A stretch of 47,663 bases of DNA from a bacterium (GCA_030690215.1 JAUYHD010000032.1:1-47663), one strand, 5' to 3'; shown: positions 24,920 to 32,529, counted from the stretch's first letter. The notes: generated from the letters alone by a model not told the origin. Program-made: numbers and translations.

Positions 24920-25882
24920 ATGTCAGTAAAAGTGTATGCGGCCCAGACGATTGGGCTTGAAGGGCAAATAATAGATGTTGAATTGGATGTATCCCAAGGT
25001 CTTCGCTCATTTACGATTGTCGGGCTTGCCGACAAGGCGGTGGATGAAGCCCGCCATAGGATTTCATACGCAATTGCGAATGTCGGGTATTACCCGCCCC
25101 ATAAGAAAAATCAAAAAGTAATTGCTTCCTTGGCGCCCGCGGATATGAAAAAAGAAGGGCCGTATTTTGATTTAGCAATAGCGGTCGCGTATCTTTTGGG
25201 TTCAAAACAAATTAGCTGCAGCCCGGAACATACGCTTTTTTTGGGAGAACTCGCGCTTGACGGGGTGCTTCGTCCGGTAAAGGGGGTGCTGCCTCTTATC
25301 AAAAAAGCAAAAGAAAAAGGATTTACGTCAGTTATTCTCCCAAAAGGAAACGGAGAGGAGGCATCTTTTGTAAAGGATATGTTTGTGTACGAAGCGCCCA
25401 CGCTTGCTGACGTTGCTGACCATCTTGCCGGAGATGTGCTGATGCCGCCATTCCAGAAAAAAGAATTTGAAGCAGAAATTCAAAATTACGATTTTGACAT
25501 GAGGGATGTTCGCGGGCAAGATGTCGCAAAGCGCGCTCTTTTAATTGCTGCTGCAGGTTCTCACAATATAGGCATGTCGGGTCCTCCCGGGACCGGCAAA
25601 ACACTTCTTGCTCGTGCCTTGCCGAGCATATTGCCTCCCCTTTCTTTTGATGAGGCGTTTGAAGTGACAACTATTCATAGCGTTGCGGGGGCGTTAAAAA
25701 ATTCTTTTCTAAGCGAGCGGCCATTTCGAAGTCCGCATCATACATCTTCGTATGTCTCCTTAGTTGGCGGCGGCGCGTTTCCAAAACCGGGAGAGATTAC
25801 ATTAGCCCACAGGGGCGTTCTATTTAGGATGGTCGGTTTGCAAAGATGCCCTTTCCGTAAGGCAGAGCAACACTTTTTATGA
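24920..25882 (+). pseudogene. comM: comM 5' part, interrupted by the integrative element
   Basis: Residues 1-302 match ComM/YifB, the Mg-chelatase-like AAA+ helicase that extends recombination during natural transformation: an N-terminal ChlI-like domain ('VGLADKAVDEARHRI'), Walker A 'GPPGTGKTLLARALPSILP', then 'HHTSSYVSLVGGG' and 'ITLAHRGVLF'. The reading frame enters the element after codon 302, in the middle of Walker B, and ends 18 foreign residues later. The protein made would lack the second half of the ATPase. The remaining 3' part is at 35106-35729, and the joined gene would be 509 residues, the normal family length. Confidence 0.95.
25811..25845. other. attL (comM/element junction)
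   Basis: comM sequence runs to TTTAG (25823-25827) and element sequence follows. The first element bases contain the arm GGTCGGTTTGCAAAG (25831-25845), which is the mirror of the arm at attR. The symmetry centre of the rebuilt attP falls between A and G of TAG, so AG is the likely 2-bp crossover. Confidence 0.85.
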
Positions 25883-26065
25883 AAATTTGCCTGTTTCGGT
25901 ATTCTTTTTTGAAGCTCGACTTGCTCCTGAAGTTTTTGAATGTCTCATCCATAGGCCACTTTTACTGGCCTCGCACCAACAAAGTTTCTGCTTCTATAAA
26001 AAGACTCGCTCGCGTGCGTACGCGAAATTATAGCGGTCTATTTGCAGTGCTGACCCAAAAAGAAA

Positions 26066-26087
26066 ACCCCGACTGTGCGTACGGGGT
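26066..26087 (-). terminator. Terminator of the DUF1508 gene
   Basis: Read on the minus strand, ACCCCG-(10-base loop)-CGGGGT is followed by TTTCTTTTT, 30 bases after the DUF1508 stop codon. Confidence 0.85.
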
Positions 26088-26116
26088 CTTCCCAACATCG
26101 CGATGTTTGCTATACT

Positions 26117-26293
26117 TTAGTTGATTTCCACTATGGTGGCGTAGCTAGCCCAATCTTTCACCTTTTGGGCTGACTGCTTCGCGGAATAGCGTGTTGTGTA
26201 TCCCTCACTGACGGCGACAATCTCGCCGTTGCTTGCCTTTAGCCGCCAGCGGTGTTGTCCTGCCTTGTCAGTGTAAACTTCGAGTTTAGACAT
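26117..26293 (-). CDS. DUF1508 (YegP-like) small protein
   Basis: This 58-residue ORF is just below the track's limit. It reads 'MSKLEVYTDKAGQHRWRLKA' then 'SNGEIVAVSEGYTTRYSAKQ', the DUF1508 repeat, here a single copy where YegP usually has two. The family's molecular role is unknown; homologues occur in many bacteria and mobile elements. It is divergent from the ImmR-like gene across the operator region and has its own terminator. Confidence 0.88.
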   Translation of the reverse strand: MSKLEVYTDKAGQHRWRLKASNGEIVAVSEGYTTRYSAKQSAQKVKDWASYATIVEIN

Positions 26294-26354
26294 CGTAGTA
26301 TTACGTTAAGCTGATAATCCAAAGTGGTTGCGCTTAAGGGTTTCTGTCACTACC

Positions 26355-26393
26355 CTTACCACAATGTTAAGTACAGTTTAACGGATAGGTAAG
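26355..26393. promoter_or_regulatory. Nested 39-bp operator upstream of the ImmR-like gene
   Basis: The arms are exactly symmetric about 26374: CTTACC-N5-GTTAA-N7-TTAAC-N5-GGTAAG. Two concentric perfect inverted repeats with equal spacing indicate a site for a dimer or tetramer repressor. It ends 3 bases before the -35 box of the ImmR-like promoter, and a further GGTAAG (26412-26417) lies in that promoter's spacer. Confidence 0.75.
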
Positions 26394-26396
26394 CCC

Positions 26397-26425
26397 TTGT
26401 CAACACAATTCGGTAAGTGTATGAT
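26397..26425 (+). promoter_or_regulatory. Promoter of the ImmR-like operon
   Basis: TTGTCA and TATGAT are separated by 17 bases. The predicted start (about 26432) coincides with the ATG, giving a leaderless mRNA. Confidence 0.75.
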
Positions 26426-26431
26426 ACCAGT

Positions 26432-26779
26432 ATGATGAATGAAGAAAACAAATATCAATTTATTGGAAAAAAGATAAGGGAAGCTCGGGAAGCATCCGGA
26501 CTTTCTCAAAGGGAACTTGCCGACAAGCTCGGCTTCGAATCCTCAACAGCTGTTTCCTATATGGAGTCAGGAGAGAGAAAGGTATCTGTGGTAGACCTTG
26601 AAAAAATATCTCAACTGCTCGACAAGGATATCCGCTTTTTTATTGGTCAGGAAGGCGAACAACTTAATGTTCGTGTTGCCTTGCGTGCCGAAACGGGACT
26701 GGACAAGAAAGACCAGGACGCGATTCTGCATATTATAGAAATGGCAAAGAAGCACACTAAAGACAATGGAACCAAATGA
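26432..26779 (+). CDS. XRE-family repressor, ImmR-like
   Basis: The track ORF starts at a GTG inside the promoter; the ATG at 26432 (or 26435) is preferred, giving 115 residues. A Cro/CI HTH occupies about residues 10-65 ('IREAREASGLSQRELADKLG'). The C-terminal half is a short helical dimer region. It overlaps the next gene, an ImmA-type protease, by 14 bases. In ICEBs1 and related phages such a pair holds the element quiescent until ImmA cleaves ImmR after DNA damage; I infer the same here. The nested operator next to its promoter suggests autoregulation. Confidence 0.85.
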   Translation: MMNEENKYQFIGKKIREAREASGLSQRELADKLGFESSTAVSYMESGERKVSVVDLEKISQLLDKDIRFFIGQEGEQLNVRVALRAETGLDKKDQDAILHIIEMAKKHTKDNGTK

Positions 26780-27290
26780 AAAAGCACGGATAGGAACAGC
26801 ACGAAACCTCGCGCGGAGTCTTATTAAGAAATGCAAGATAAAAGAAGCTCCCGTATCTTTGCGTACAATCATCAACCTTCTCAAGACAACACACGACCTT
26901 GGCGTATACCCTGCCCCAAACTTCACAGACAGACTTTCTGGCATTCTCGTAACTATTGAAGATGAGTCTGCTAATACTAGACGAAATGAGATTCACTATA
27001 ATGAGAATCATAGTTGGCACAGAAAAAGATTTTCTATTGCCCACGAAATAGGCCATCTGCTTTTTAATACCACTTGCTTGGATTCGGCAGTGTCGTCGTA
27101 CGATTCAAAATCAATAAACGAAACAGAGGCAAATCAGTTTGCGTCTGAACTGCTTATGCCACTAGGTCTGCTAAAGAGCGATTTCAAAAAAGGAGTTGAT
27201 GTAAAGTCACTTGCGTGGAAGTATATCGTTAGCCAAGAAGCTATGGGTTGGAAGTTGGCAAGCAACACATCTTTACTTACACGAATATGA
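26766..27290 (+). CDS. ImmA/IrrE-family metallopeptidase
   Basis: This 174-residue protein has the zinc motif 'AHEIGHLLF' (His93, Glu94, His97) and the downstream 'ETEANQFASELLMP' that supplies the third ligand, as in Peptidase_M78/DUF955. Family members cleave XRE repressors to trigger gene expression. It is translationally coupled to the ImmR-like gene, and its stop overlaps the next start as ATGA. Confidence 0.92.
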   Translation: MEPNEKARIGTARNLARSLIKKCKIKEAPVSLRTIINLLKTTHDLGVYPAPNFTDRLSGILVTIEDESANTRRNEIHYNENHSWHRKRFSIAHEIGHLLFNTTCLDSAVSSYDSKSINETEANQFASELLMPLGLLKSDFKKGVDVKSLAWKYIVSQEAMGWKLASNTSLLTRI

Positions 27291-27508
27291 GGTATGATTT
27301 TGAAAAAAGAGATGCTGTAAGTTGGATTCTGAATGGAATTTTTGTTTTTTTGTGGTTGTTCGTATGGAAACCAATCAGTATTCTGCTCTCTTTTTTGCAT
27401 AAGTTAACTGTTGATGTTGCAAAAAGTGTATATGGGAAAATCGTTGCAATACTAGGTGCTACGATACTCTCCTTACTCCTCATTTATTTCTCAGGACTTT
27501 TTAACTAG
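27287..27508 (+). CDS. Small membrane protein coupled to immA
   Basis: The ATG at 27287 overlaps the immA stop (ATGA); 73 residues. A basic/charged start ('MRYDFEKRDAV') is followed by two hydrophobic helices (about 12-35 and 47-70). No family recognised. A membrane protein in a repressor-protease operon might signal to the protease or act in exclusion; this is speculation. Confidence 0.65.
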   Translation: MRYDFEKRDAVSWILNGIFVFLWLFVWKPISILLSFLHKLTVDVAKSVYGKIVAILGATILSLLLIYFSGLFN

Positions 27509-27558
27509 AGGTAAAAGTTTTTATAGACCGACCTCGGCAGTGGTTGAATCACAAAAAA

Positions 27559-27771
27559 CTAGAAGTTCAGTTCGTTGTTCTCGAACATCCGCACAAACTC
27601 TTTGAGGTTCTTTTCTTCAATGTAGTATCGGCTACCAGACCGCTTCCCCGTCTTTATCGGCTTGAGAATGTGCTGGTAGTAGTCAATATACTTACGAATC
27701 GTCTTGTAGCTCGTGTGCCAGTAAATGAGATTTTGCTTCTGAATCTGCCCTAACGAATAAACCTTTTTCAT
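27559..27771 (-). CDS. Excisionase-like small helix-turn-helix protein
   Basis: The ATG at 27771 ('MKKVYSLGQIQKQNLIYW') is preferred over the earlier start; 70 residues. The sequence 'KTIRKYIDYYQHILKPI' and 'SGSRYYIEEKNLKEFVRMF' fits a MerR/excisionase-type winged helix in which a helix is followed by an 'RYYI' wing. It lies 76 bases downstream of the serine recombinase on the same strand, the place expected of a recombination directionality factor. Function inferred from position and fold. Confidence 0.65.
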   Translation of the reverse strand: MKKVYSLGQIQKQNLIYWHTSYKTIRKYIDYYQHILKPIKTGKRSGSRYYIEEKNLKEFVRMFENNELNF

Positions 27772-27847
27772 AGTTCTAAAGTGAGACGAGTGAACCCACA
27801 ATCCTTTCTCGTCCTAGTAATCAAGCTAGTAATGGTATCTATCATCT

Positions 27848-29614
27848 TCATACGAGAGTTTTTGGAACATACATGAGAGGGTTAGAGCGAAGTATTTGCG
27901 CTCGCCTCTCTGCTTCCGTCACGGTCTTGATGTTTAGCACTAACGGGAAGTAGTCATTTTCTTGCGGAACTTTCGTACCAAGTTTCACTGTCTGTACTTT
28001 CGTCGAACTTGGGAAACGGAATACCACCGATGCAAAGTCCTCACGAGCATGCAAGGTAATACGCTCGATGAATAGCCGAATGATTTCCGACTTTCCCTCG
28101 TATGAAACGGAATCTAAGTGCTCTTTGATTTGCACATACGCTTGTTGGATAGCAACTTCACGCTCCGCCTTTTCTTTCTTGGTGAGCAGGGATTGTCGCA
28201 ATCGGGACGCCTCATCGTTCAGTTTCTTTTCTTCTATTCCGTTTCCGTTGCTATGCTCTCGGTATCGAGGTTGGTCGATTTTGCCGTTGATGTAGAGTTC
28301 GTCCACCCGTTTCTGCTTCTCGTGTACCGAGGAAAGCTCCACGACTATTTGCTCAAGCCTCTCTTTGATGTTCTGTGGGTTTTCTTCCCGATATATGTAT
28401 TTCTCCAAAGGGTCAAACATATTCTTTGGATTCTTAAGGATTTCTTTCAAGCACTCCCAAACTGGCTCCAATCGATTTTCGGAGTATTGAGGACACCAAT
28501 CGCATCGTTTCGATACGCCTATCACTTTATCGTTTCGGTAAGTGCCGTGATAGTACCTGCCACCAGCAGTCGGCCACCTCTTTGTAGAGGGTTGGAATCC
28601 GCCAAACATTTTGTATCCACATTTTCCGCAATATATGACTTTGGAGTACAGGTAGCTTCTTTTTTGATTTCGTTTTGAGAACTCGCGGTTTTTGAGAAGT
28701 TGCTGTTTCGCGGCCTCGAACATTTCTTGAGTAATGATTGCAGGACATTCCATTTTTATCCATTCCTCTTTTGGTCTCAGCATTCGCTTGTCTGTGATGC
28801 TCGTGAGGTTGTTGAAAGGACGCTTATATTTTCTGTAGTAGAAAATTCCTGTGTAGGTTTCGTTGGTCAATATTCGGCCAATGGTTCTGCGATGCCAGTA
28901 GTTTAATGTCTGACGCTTTTTATATTTCGCATTATATGGTGGTGGAACTTTCATTTGGTTCATTCGTTTTTCGACTTCCCGCAAAGGAAGTTTTTCGTCG
29001 ACGACCCAACTAAAAAGTTTCTTTACGATTTTTGCTTGCTCTGGAATCACTGCGAGTTTCTTGCTCGGCTTCTCAATAAAGTATCCGTAAGTTGGAACGC
29101 CACAAACGAATTTTCCCTCTCGTGCCGCTTTAATTTTCCCCGACATAGTTCTTTCCCTTGTAGTTTCTCGTTCCGCTTCCGCAATACTTGCAAGAAGTCT
29201 GAGCAGAAGACGACCTGAAATTTCATTTGTGTTGAACGACTCGGTTGCTGACTGGAAAGAAACATCGGACGCTTTTAGAACTTCAAACGCATTGAGCAGA
29301 TGCCGTGTGCTTCTGAAGAACCTGTCCAGTCTGTAAACGAGCACGACATCGAACTTCTTGTTTTCTGCATCTTCAAAAAGCCTAGCTAACGCTGGACGAT
29401 GTTTGATGTCGAGACTGCCAGAATACCCCTCGTCCTTGTAGATGTACTCGTCTTCAAGGATGTATTCCTCGGCCTGCGACTTGCAGAACGCTTTGAGCTT
29501 TTCTTCCTGAACAGCCAAGCCGTTTCCCGACTGGACTTGCTCATCGGTTGAAACGCGAATGTAAATCGCGGCTCGAAGTTTTTTTGCGTTTGTTTGTAAG
29601 TTTTCAGTTGTCAT
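27848..29614 (-). CDS. Large serine recombinase (integrase)
   Basis: The 588-residue protein has the N-terminal resolvase domain with catalytic Ser22 in 'AAIYIRVSTDEQ', 'VVLVYRLDRFFR' and 'SIAEAERETTRERT', then the Recombinase domain, a zinc ribbon ('YCGKCGYKMFGG' with a later 'CDWC') and a coiled-coil insertion (about 420-480, Lys/Glu-rich). This is the phage-integrase type that joins attP and attB through a 2-bp core. It is the obvious agent for insertion into comM. It is coupled to a small upstream ORF by an 11-base overlap. Confidence 0.96.
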   Translation of the reverse strand: MTTENLQTNAKKLRAAIYIRVSTDEQVQSGNGLAVQEEKLKAFCKSQAEEYILEDEYIYKDEGYSGSLDIKHRPALARLFEDAENKKFDVVLVYRLDRFFRSTRHLLNAFEVLKASDVSFQSATESFNTNEISGRLLLRLLASIAEAERETTRERTMSGKIKAAREGKFVCGVPTYGYFIEKPSKKLAVIPEQAKIVKKLFSWVVDEKLPLREVEKRMNQMKVPPPYNAKYKKRQTLNYWHRRTIGRILTNETYTGIFYYRKYKRPFNNLTSITDKRMLRPKEEWIKMECPAIITQEMFEAAKQQLLKNREFSKRNQKRSYLYSKVIYCGKCGYKMFGGFQPSTKRWPTAGGRYYHGTYRNDKVIGVSKRCDWCPQYSENRLEPVWECLKEILKNPKNMFDPLEKYIYREENPQNIKERLEQIVVELSSVHEKQKRVDELYINGKIDQPRYREHSNGNGIEEKKLNDEASRLRQSLLTKKEKAEREVAIQQAYVQIKEHLDSVSYEGKSEIIRLFIERITLHAREDFASVVFRFPSSTKVQTVKLGTKVPQENDYFPLVLNIKTVTEAERRAQILRSNPLMYVPKTLV

Positions 29615-29780
29615 GCTTTTTGTTTTTGCAGAGCATCAGAAGTTTTTCTGGTGATGCTGATTCGATTTCTCGTGATTTCATTTCGACCAACTCACTGACG
29701 AGTTCTTTTCTGCTGAGTGACTCGATTTCCATAATCAGGTCTGCCAGCAAATAATCTCTAACGCTTTCTATGTCATTCAT
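29604..29780 (-). CDS. Small acidic/helical protein coupled to the recombinase
   Basis: This 58-residue ORF, below the track limit, reads 'MNDIESVRDYLLADLIMEIE' and ends '...LMLCKNKKHDN'. It overlaps the recombinase start by 11 bases in another frame, so translation is likely coupled. It is predicted to be all-helical. Similar short ORFs often precede large serine integrases; a regulatory role is possible. No family recognised. Confidence 0.65.
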   Translation of the reverse strand: MNDIESVRDYLLADLIMEIESLSRKELVSELVEMKSREIESASPEKLLMLCKNKKHDN

Positions 29781-29909
29781 GATAGTTTTTGGAAACTCTT
29801 ACCCGCCATAATGTGGCTTAAAATAAGGGTATTCCTAGTACTATCGTTATAGGTGCGTCAGCAAAGTAAAGGTAATTCCATGTATTGCCATGTTAACAAC
29901 TTGGTTTCG

Positions 29910-30683
29910 TTAAGACGCGCTTACATCAGATTTTTCCTTAGAGAGTGTCCTTTCAGGGCTGTGGGGGCCAAGAGCAAGGAATCTGGAGATTCTTTCCTCT
30001 GAATCGAAAAACCAAGCAAGAGTGCTCGTTTCTGTAATCGGCTTCCAGAATTCGTTTTCTGATGCATTTCTGATTGCGATATAGAGCTGAAAAGAATCGT
30101 ATTCGTTCAATCTGTCACGGATTTTCTCTCTGGCCTTGCGAGTCATCGGCAACTTCTTTCCAGAGAGAATGAATTGAGAATGAGCTTCATATAATCTCTT
30201 TATCACTCTTTCTATCTCTGTATCTGTAGTGTGTGTACTCACGACACTAGGGACAGGTGTACTGTCGTCACCAGTCGCTGGGGACATCAGTACACTGCTC
30301 TTGTTTCCTTTTGTCCCTTGTTCCTGGTGTATTGATGTCACTAGAGAGTATTGGTTCGTCCGACTACTTTTGACTGATGTGATATATCCCTTTTCTTCCA
30401 GAGAGCGTAACGCCCGAATGATTCCTTTCCTACTGAGTCCTGTCCCGCGATGAATCTTATGCACGCCGTGCTCGAGTTGAGTGAGACTGACCCTGTCTGA
30501 CGACCGACCAAAACCCCACATGTGTCGTAGCAGGCAATCAAGAACCTTTTGTTCCGCACCCGACAAATCATGCCAGTACATGCAGACTATGTTCGGATAG
30601 CACCAGAAGTTGCCCGGTGCTCGTTTTGAAGGGAAGCCAGGAAATCTCTGAGCAGGACTATTTGTTTCTGTTGTTTTCTTCAT
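29910..30683 (-). CDS. Phage replication protein O-like / winged-helix replication initiator
   Basis: Residues about 30-115 match the winged-helix domain of phage RepO/replisome organiser proteins ('MYWHDLSGAEQKVLDCLLRH' and 'GLSRKGIIRALRSLEEKGYI'). A Thr/Ser-rich linker (120-155) leads to a C-terminal helical part. Such proteins bind the element's origin and load helicase. It overlaps the upstream gene by 26 bases. No helicase or primase is encoded, so host enzymes would be needed. An iteron array is not obvious. Confidence 0.75.
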   Translation of the reverse strand: MKKTTETNSPAQRFPGFPSKRAPGNFWCYPNIVCMYWHDLSGAEQKVLDCLLRHMWGFGRSSDRVSLTQLEHGVHKIHRGTGLSRKGIIRALRSLEEKGYITSVKSSRTNQYSLVTSIHQEQGTKGNKSSVLMSPATGDDSTPVPSVVSTHTTDTEIERVIKRLYEAHSQFILSGKKLPMTRKAREKIRDRLNEYDSFQLYIAIRNASENEFWKPITETSTLAWFFDSEERISRFLALGPHSPERTLSKEKSDVSAS

Positions 30684-30966
30684 CTTCGAATTTCTTAAAG
30701 AACCTCGCTATTTGCTTTGTGGAGCTTCTTACATCAGGGAAGTGTTCAAACACTACCTTTACCGCTATAGCGTTCCCTTTATCGTTGCTGAACCACCTCA
30801 CCCACTTTCTTGGATGCAAGTCTGTGATTGGTTCATCGAGTTCTTTGCTGACAGTGCACGCGACATCGTAAAGCGCATCCCGAACTAACTGTTCAGATGT
30901 CGCCTCTCTGCTGTCCTTGCGGTCGCCTGCTGGGTTCATAATCATTACCGATTTAGCCCCGTTCAT
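30658..30966 (-). CDS. Hypothetical protein of the replication operon (102 aa)
   Basis: This protein overlaps both neighbours (4 bases upstream, 26 bases downstream) and so belongs to the replication operon. It contains 'DLHPRKWVRWFSNDKGNAIA' and ends with a charged tail. The 'A-K-x-V-F-E-H' and 'SSTKQIARFFKKFEDEE' parts could form a small helical DNA-associated domain. No family recognised. An internal ATG at codon 8 is an alternative start. Confidence 0.65.
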   Translation of the reverse strand: MNGAKSVMIMNPAGDRKDSREATSEQLVRDALYDVACTVSKELDEPITDLHPRKWVRWFSNDKGNAIAVKVVFEHFPDVRSSTKQIARFFKKFEDEENNRNK

Positions 30967-31301
30967 TTCCTTGGAGTTTTAGCTTTTAATTTCGGACTCT
31001 GCTTCTTTTTGTTCTTGAACCATGACGGTGTCGGCGGGGGGCAGACATCCCATGTCGTTTGGTAGTTTTTCCCACCCACTCGTGCCCATATACGGAGACC
31101 GTGTGCTGTTTTTGGATTCAGGTCAATCATTACTCCTGCGCCCTCTAACCACGGCTTTGCGTTGTAGTGATACAGTCCCCGATTACACATCTTTGCGAAC
31201 AGTTTTGTCGCAATCTCGGAGAGCATCCAATGGAGATACCTGTAGTGTACTGGGAGCATCTTTTTGAATTCGTCGTATTCCAGTTCTTTTGCTTTTAACA
31301 T
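30963..31301 (-). CDS. Hypothetical protein of the replication operon (112 aa)
   Basis: The protein has an alpha/beta-looking body ('KPWLEGAGVMIDLNPKTAHG', 'RIWARVGGKNYQTTWDVC') and a very basic tail ending 'KLKAKTPRK', which suggests nucleic-acid binding. Its first 119 bases overlap the previous ORF in another frame. Family unknown. Confidence 0.6.
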   Translation of the reverse strand: MLKAKELEYDEFKKMLPVHYRYLHWMLSEIATKLFAKMCNRGLYHYNAKPWLEGAGVMIDLNPKTAHGLRIWARVGGKNYQTTWDVCPPPTPSWFKNKKKQSPKLKAKTPRK

Positions 31302-31425
31302 TTTTGTTTTTAGCGTTATTACTGATAATCGGCTTTTCGTTCAGCAGGATATTGAACAGCGAAAACCAAGCGTGCGAGTTTGCAAGCTCAGTTTCGACCT
31401 TTTTCGCTGTGTTAGGAGTATCCAT
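31183..31425 (-). CDS. First ORF of the replication operon, with long overlap
   Basis: The ATG at 31425 ('MDTPNTAKKVETELANSHAW') lies 7 bases after the T-run of the leader terminator, so the longer track start (31536), which would run through the terminator, is rejected. The first ~43 codons look protein-like; the rest overlaps the 112-aa ORF in the +1 frame and looks like out-of-frame reading. Either the gene truly ends inside its neighbour or a +1 shift near the A-rich 'AAAAACAAAAATG' joins the two. Confidence 0.5.
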   Translation of the reverse strand: MDTPNTAKKVETELANSHAWFSLFNILLNEKPIISNNAKNKNVKSKRTGIRRIQKDAPSTLQVSPLDALRDCDKTVRKDV

Positions 31426-31431
31426 TTTGGT

Positions 31432-31602
31432 AAACGAAAAACCGCTGACGCGATACGCCAGCGGGTCTTTATGTTTCCAGTCATCTAAAAGGATGGAAAC
31501 TAAACCCTGCGCGTAACGCAGATTTAGTCGTTCCACCTCTTAGGAATATTCTCCTAGAGAGAAGCTTCTGACGACATTAATCGCCAAAACTCTAACACCT
31601 TA
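31432..31602 (-). ncRNA. Structured leader RNA with terminator upstream of the replication operon
   Basis: From the promoter at 31609-31637 the transcript runs about 170 nt before the first ORF. It can form CTCT-AGGA-type, CTAAA-CTGCG/CGCAG-TTTAG and GTTTCCA/TGGAAAC hairpins and ends in CCGCTGGCG-tatcg-CGTCAGCGG followed by TTTTTCGTTT, a rho-independent terminator. A loop TTTTAG could pair with the CTAAA arm of another hairpin, so alternative folds are possible. This looks like an attenuator, comparable in logic to countertranscript- or ligand-controlled rep leaders of plasmids. Confidence 0.65.
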
Positions 31603-31608
31603 CCGACA

Positions 31609-31637
31609 AGTATAGCAGATTTTTAGTAAAAATGCAA
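31609..31637 (-). promoter_or_regulatory. Promoter of the replication operon leader
   Basis: On the minus strand TTGCAT and TATACT are separated by exactly 17 bases. A GGTAAG (31599-31604) lies just downstream of the -10 box, the same hexamer as in the ImmR operator. Confidence 0.7.
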
Positions 31638-31727
31638 TTGGTATTATCCACCTACTCATAACAAAACATGCTTCTCGTGTGAATGTGGGGCACGACAGAG
31701 TGGTTGTGATGCCTACTCCCCCCTAAG

Positions 31728-31757
31728 CGTGATGCCCTGAGTGAGTGCAGGGCACAT
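31728..31757. other. Hairpin in the spacer before the replication operon
   Basis: TGCCCTG pairs with CAGGGCA around an 8-base loop, followed by CATTTCTTT on the plus strand. It lies just past the end of the 59-aa minus-strand gene. On the plus strand it could terminate stray transcription; on the minus strand no T-run follows. No ORF is supported between 31638 and 31827. Confidence 0.45.
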
Positions 31758-31827
31758 TTCTTTATTAAAATGTCTCCAATACAAAAACGAGTGAGATGCT
31801 CGCGGAAGCTATTGCAAGTACGACAGA

Positions 31828-32007
31828 TTATTTCTCTTGTTCTTTGTTCTTGTCGGAATCTGGAAACTCTACATTGCCATACACAGCACGATAGATGCTT
31901 ACGAGATAGTCAGCTTTCCGTTCAGCTTCTTTGTCGGAAAGCTTTTCGCCAAAGTATTTCTCGTAGAGAGTCTTGAATTTTCGCAAAGACTTTTTTGTTA
32001 ACGCCAT
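31828..32007 (-). CDS. Small charged hypothetical protein (59 aa)
   Basis: This ORF is below the track limit. It reads 'MALTKKSLRKFKTLYEKYFG' and continues with 'EKLSDKEAERKADYLVSIYR'. It is mostly helical and highly charged. It follows the membrane protein gene by 9 bases on the same strand. Similar short proteins are frequent in these bacteria and their elements; function unknown. Confidence 0.7.
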   Translation of the reverse strand: MALTKKSLRKFKTLYEKYFGEKLSDKEAERKADYLVSIYRAVYGNVEFPDSDKNKEQEK

Positions 32008-32016
32008 GTTTCTATA

Positions 32017-32529
32017 TTACTGCGCCAAAGACCGCCCGTATTCCAGTTGTTGGTCAATCTCGCTGGTTAATCTGTCGATTTCTGCCTGTGTAGCTTGTTG
32101 CTTCTCTAGATTCTTTTGTGCTTGAACAGGGTCATACACCGCCTTTCCCCCGATAGCCATGCGCTCAAGAGTCCAAGTTTCGCCCGACAGTCTCATCAGA
32201 ACAGTCCAGTCGCTTCGTATCATAGCTCCAAAGCTGTTTTGCGAATCAACATACGAATCAACTTTATAGAGTCCATTTCCGTCAGCACTCGTGTCGTAAG
32301 GAAGCACAGGAAACTTTGCAGTCGAGGGTGCTTTCAATCCCTGTTTGACGAACTCCTGTGCCTGTATATGAAGCTCGATTTCGTCTGGCGTGTAGACAGT
32401 TGGAGTTTGAGAAGATGAACTACCACCAGAGAAGAAAAACATGTAAGAAAAAGTAGCAACTATAACCACAAAAAGCATTGTGGCGATTACATTTCCGACT
32501 TTTGATTCAGGAGGTCCTCGTTTTTCCAT
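32017..32529 (-). CDS. Membrane-anchored hypothetical protein
   Basis: One N-terminal transmembrane helix (about 12-34) follows a short basic start, so the body should face outside. Residues 50-130 resemble a small domain found in phage and ICE proteins ('AQEFVKQGLKAPSTAKFP', 'WTVLMRLSGETWTLERMAIGG'), and a coiled coil closes the protein (about 137-165). Its -10 (TATAAT at about 32557) neighbours the palindromic operator. Possibly a surface or exclusion protein of the element. Confidence 0.7.
   Translation of the reverse strand: MEKRGPPESKVGNVIATMLFVVIVATFSYMFFFSGGSSSSQTPTVYTPDEIELHIQAQEFVKQGLKAPSTAKFPVLPYDTSADGNGLYKVDSYVDSQNSFGAMIRSDWTVLMRLSGETWTLERMAIGGKAVYDPVQAQKNLEKQQATQAEIDRLTSEIDQQLEYGRSLAQ

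Noticed and set aside
25879-26124. 81-aa plus-strand ORF just inside attL
   Set aside because: It overlaps the terminator of the DUF1508 gene and part of that gene, has no promoter or ribosome site, and its composition does not look like a protein.
31183-31536. Full 117-aa ORF from the track
   Set aside because: Its first 37 codons lie within the hairpins and terminator of the leader RNA; the ATG at 31425 is a better start.
31770-31976. 68-aa plus-strand ORF in the element
   Set aside because: It is the shadow of the 59-aa minus-strand gene, which has a better start, composition and context.
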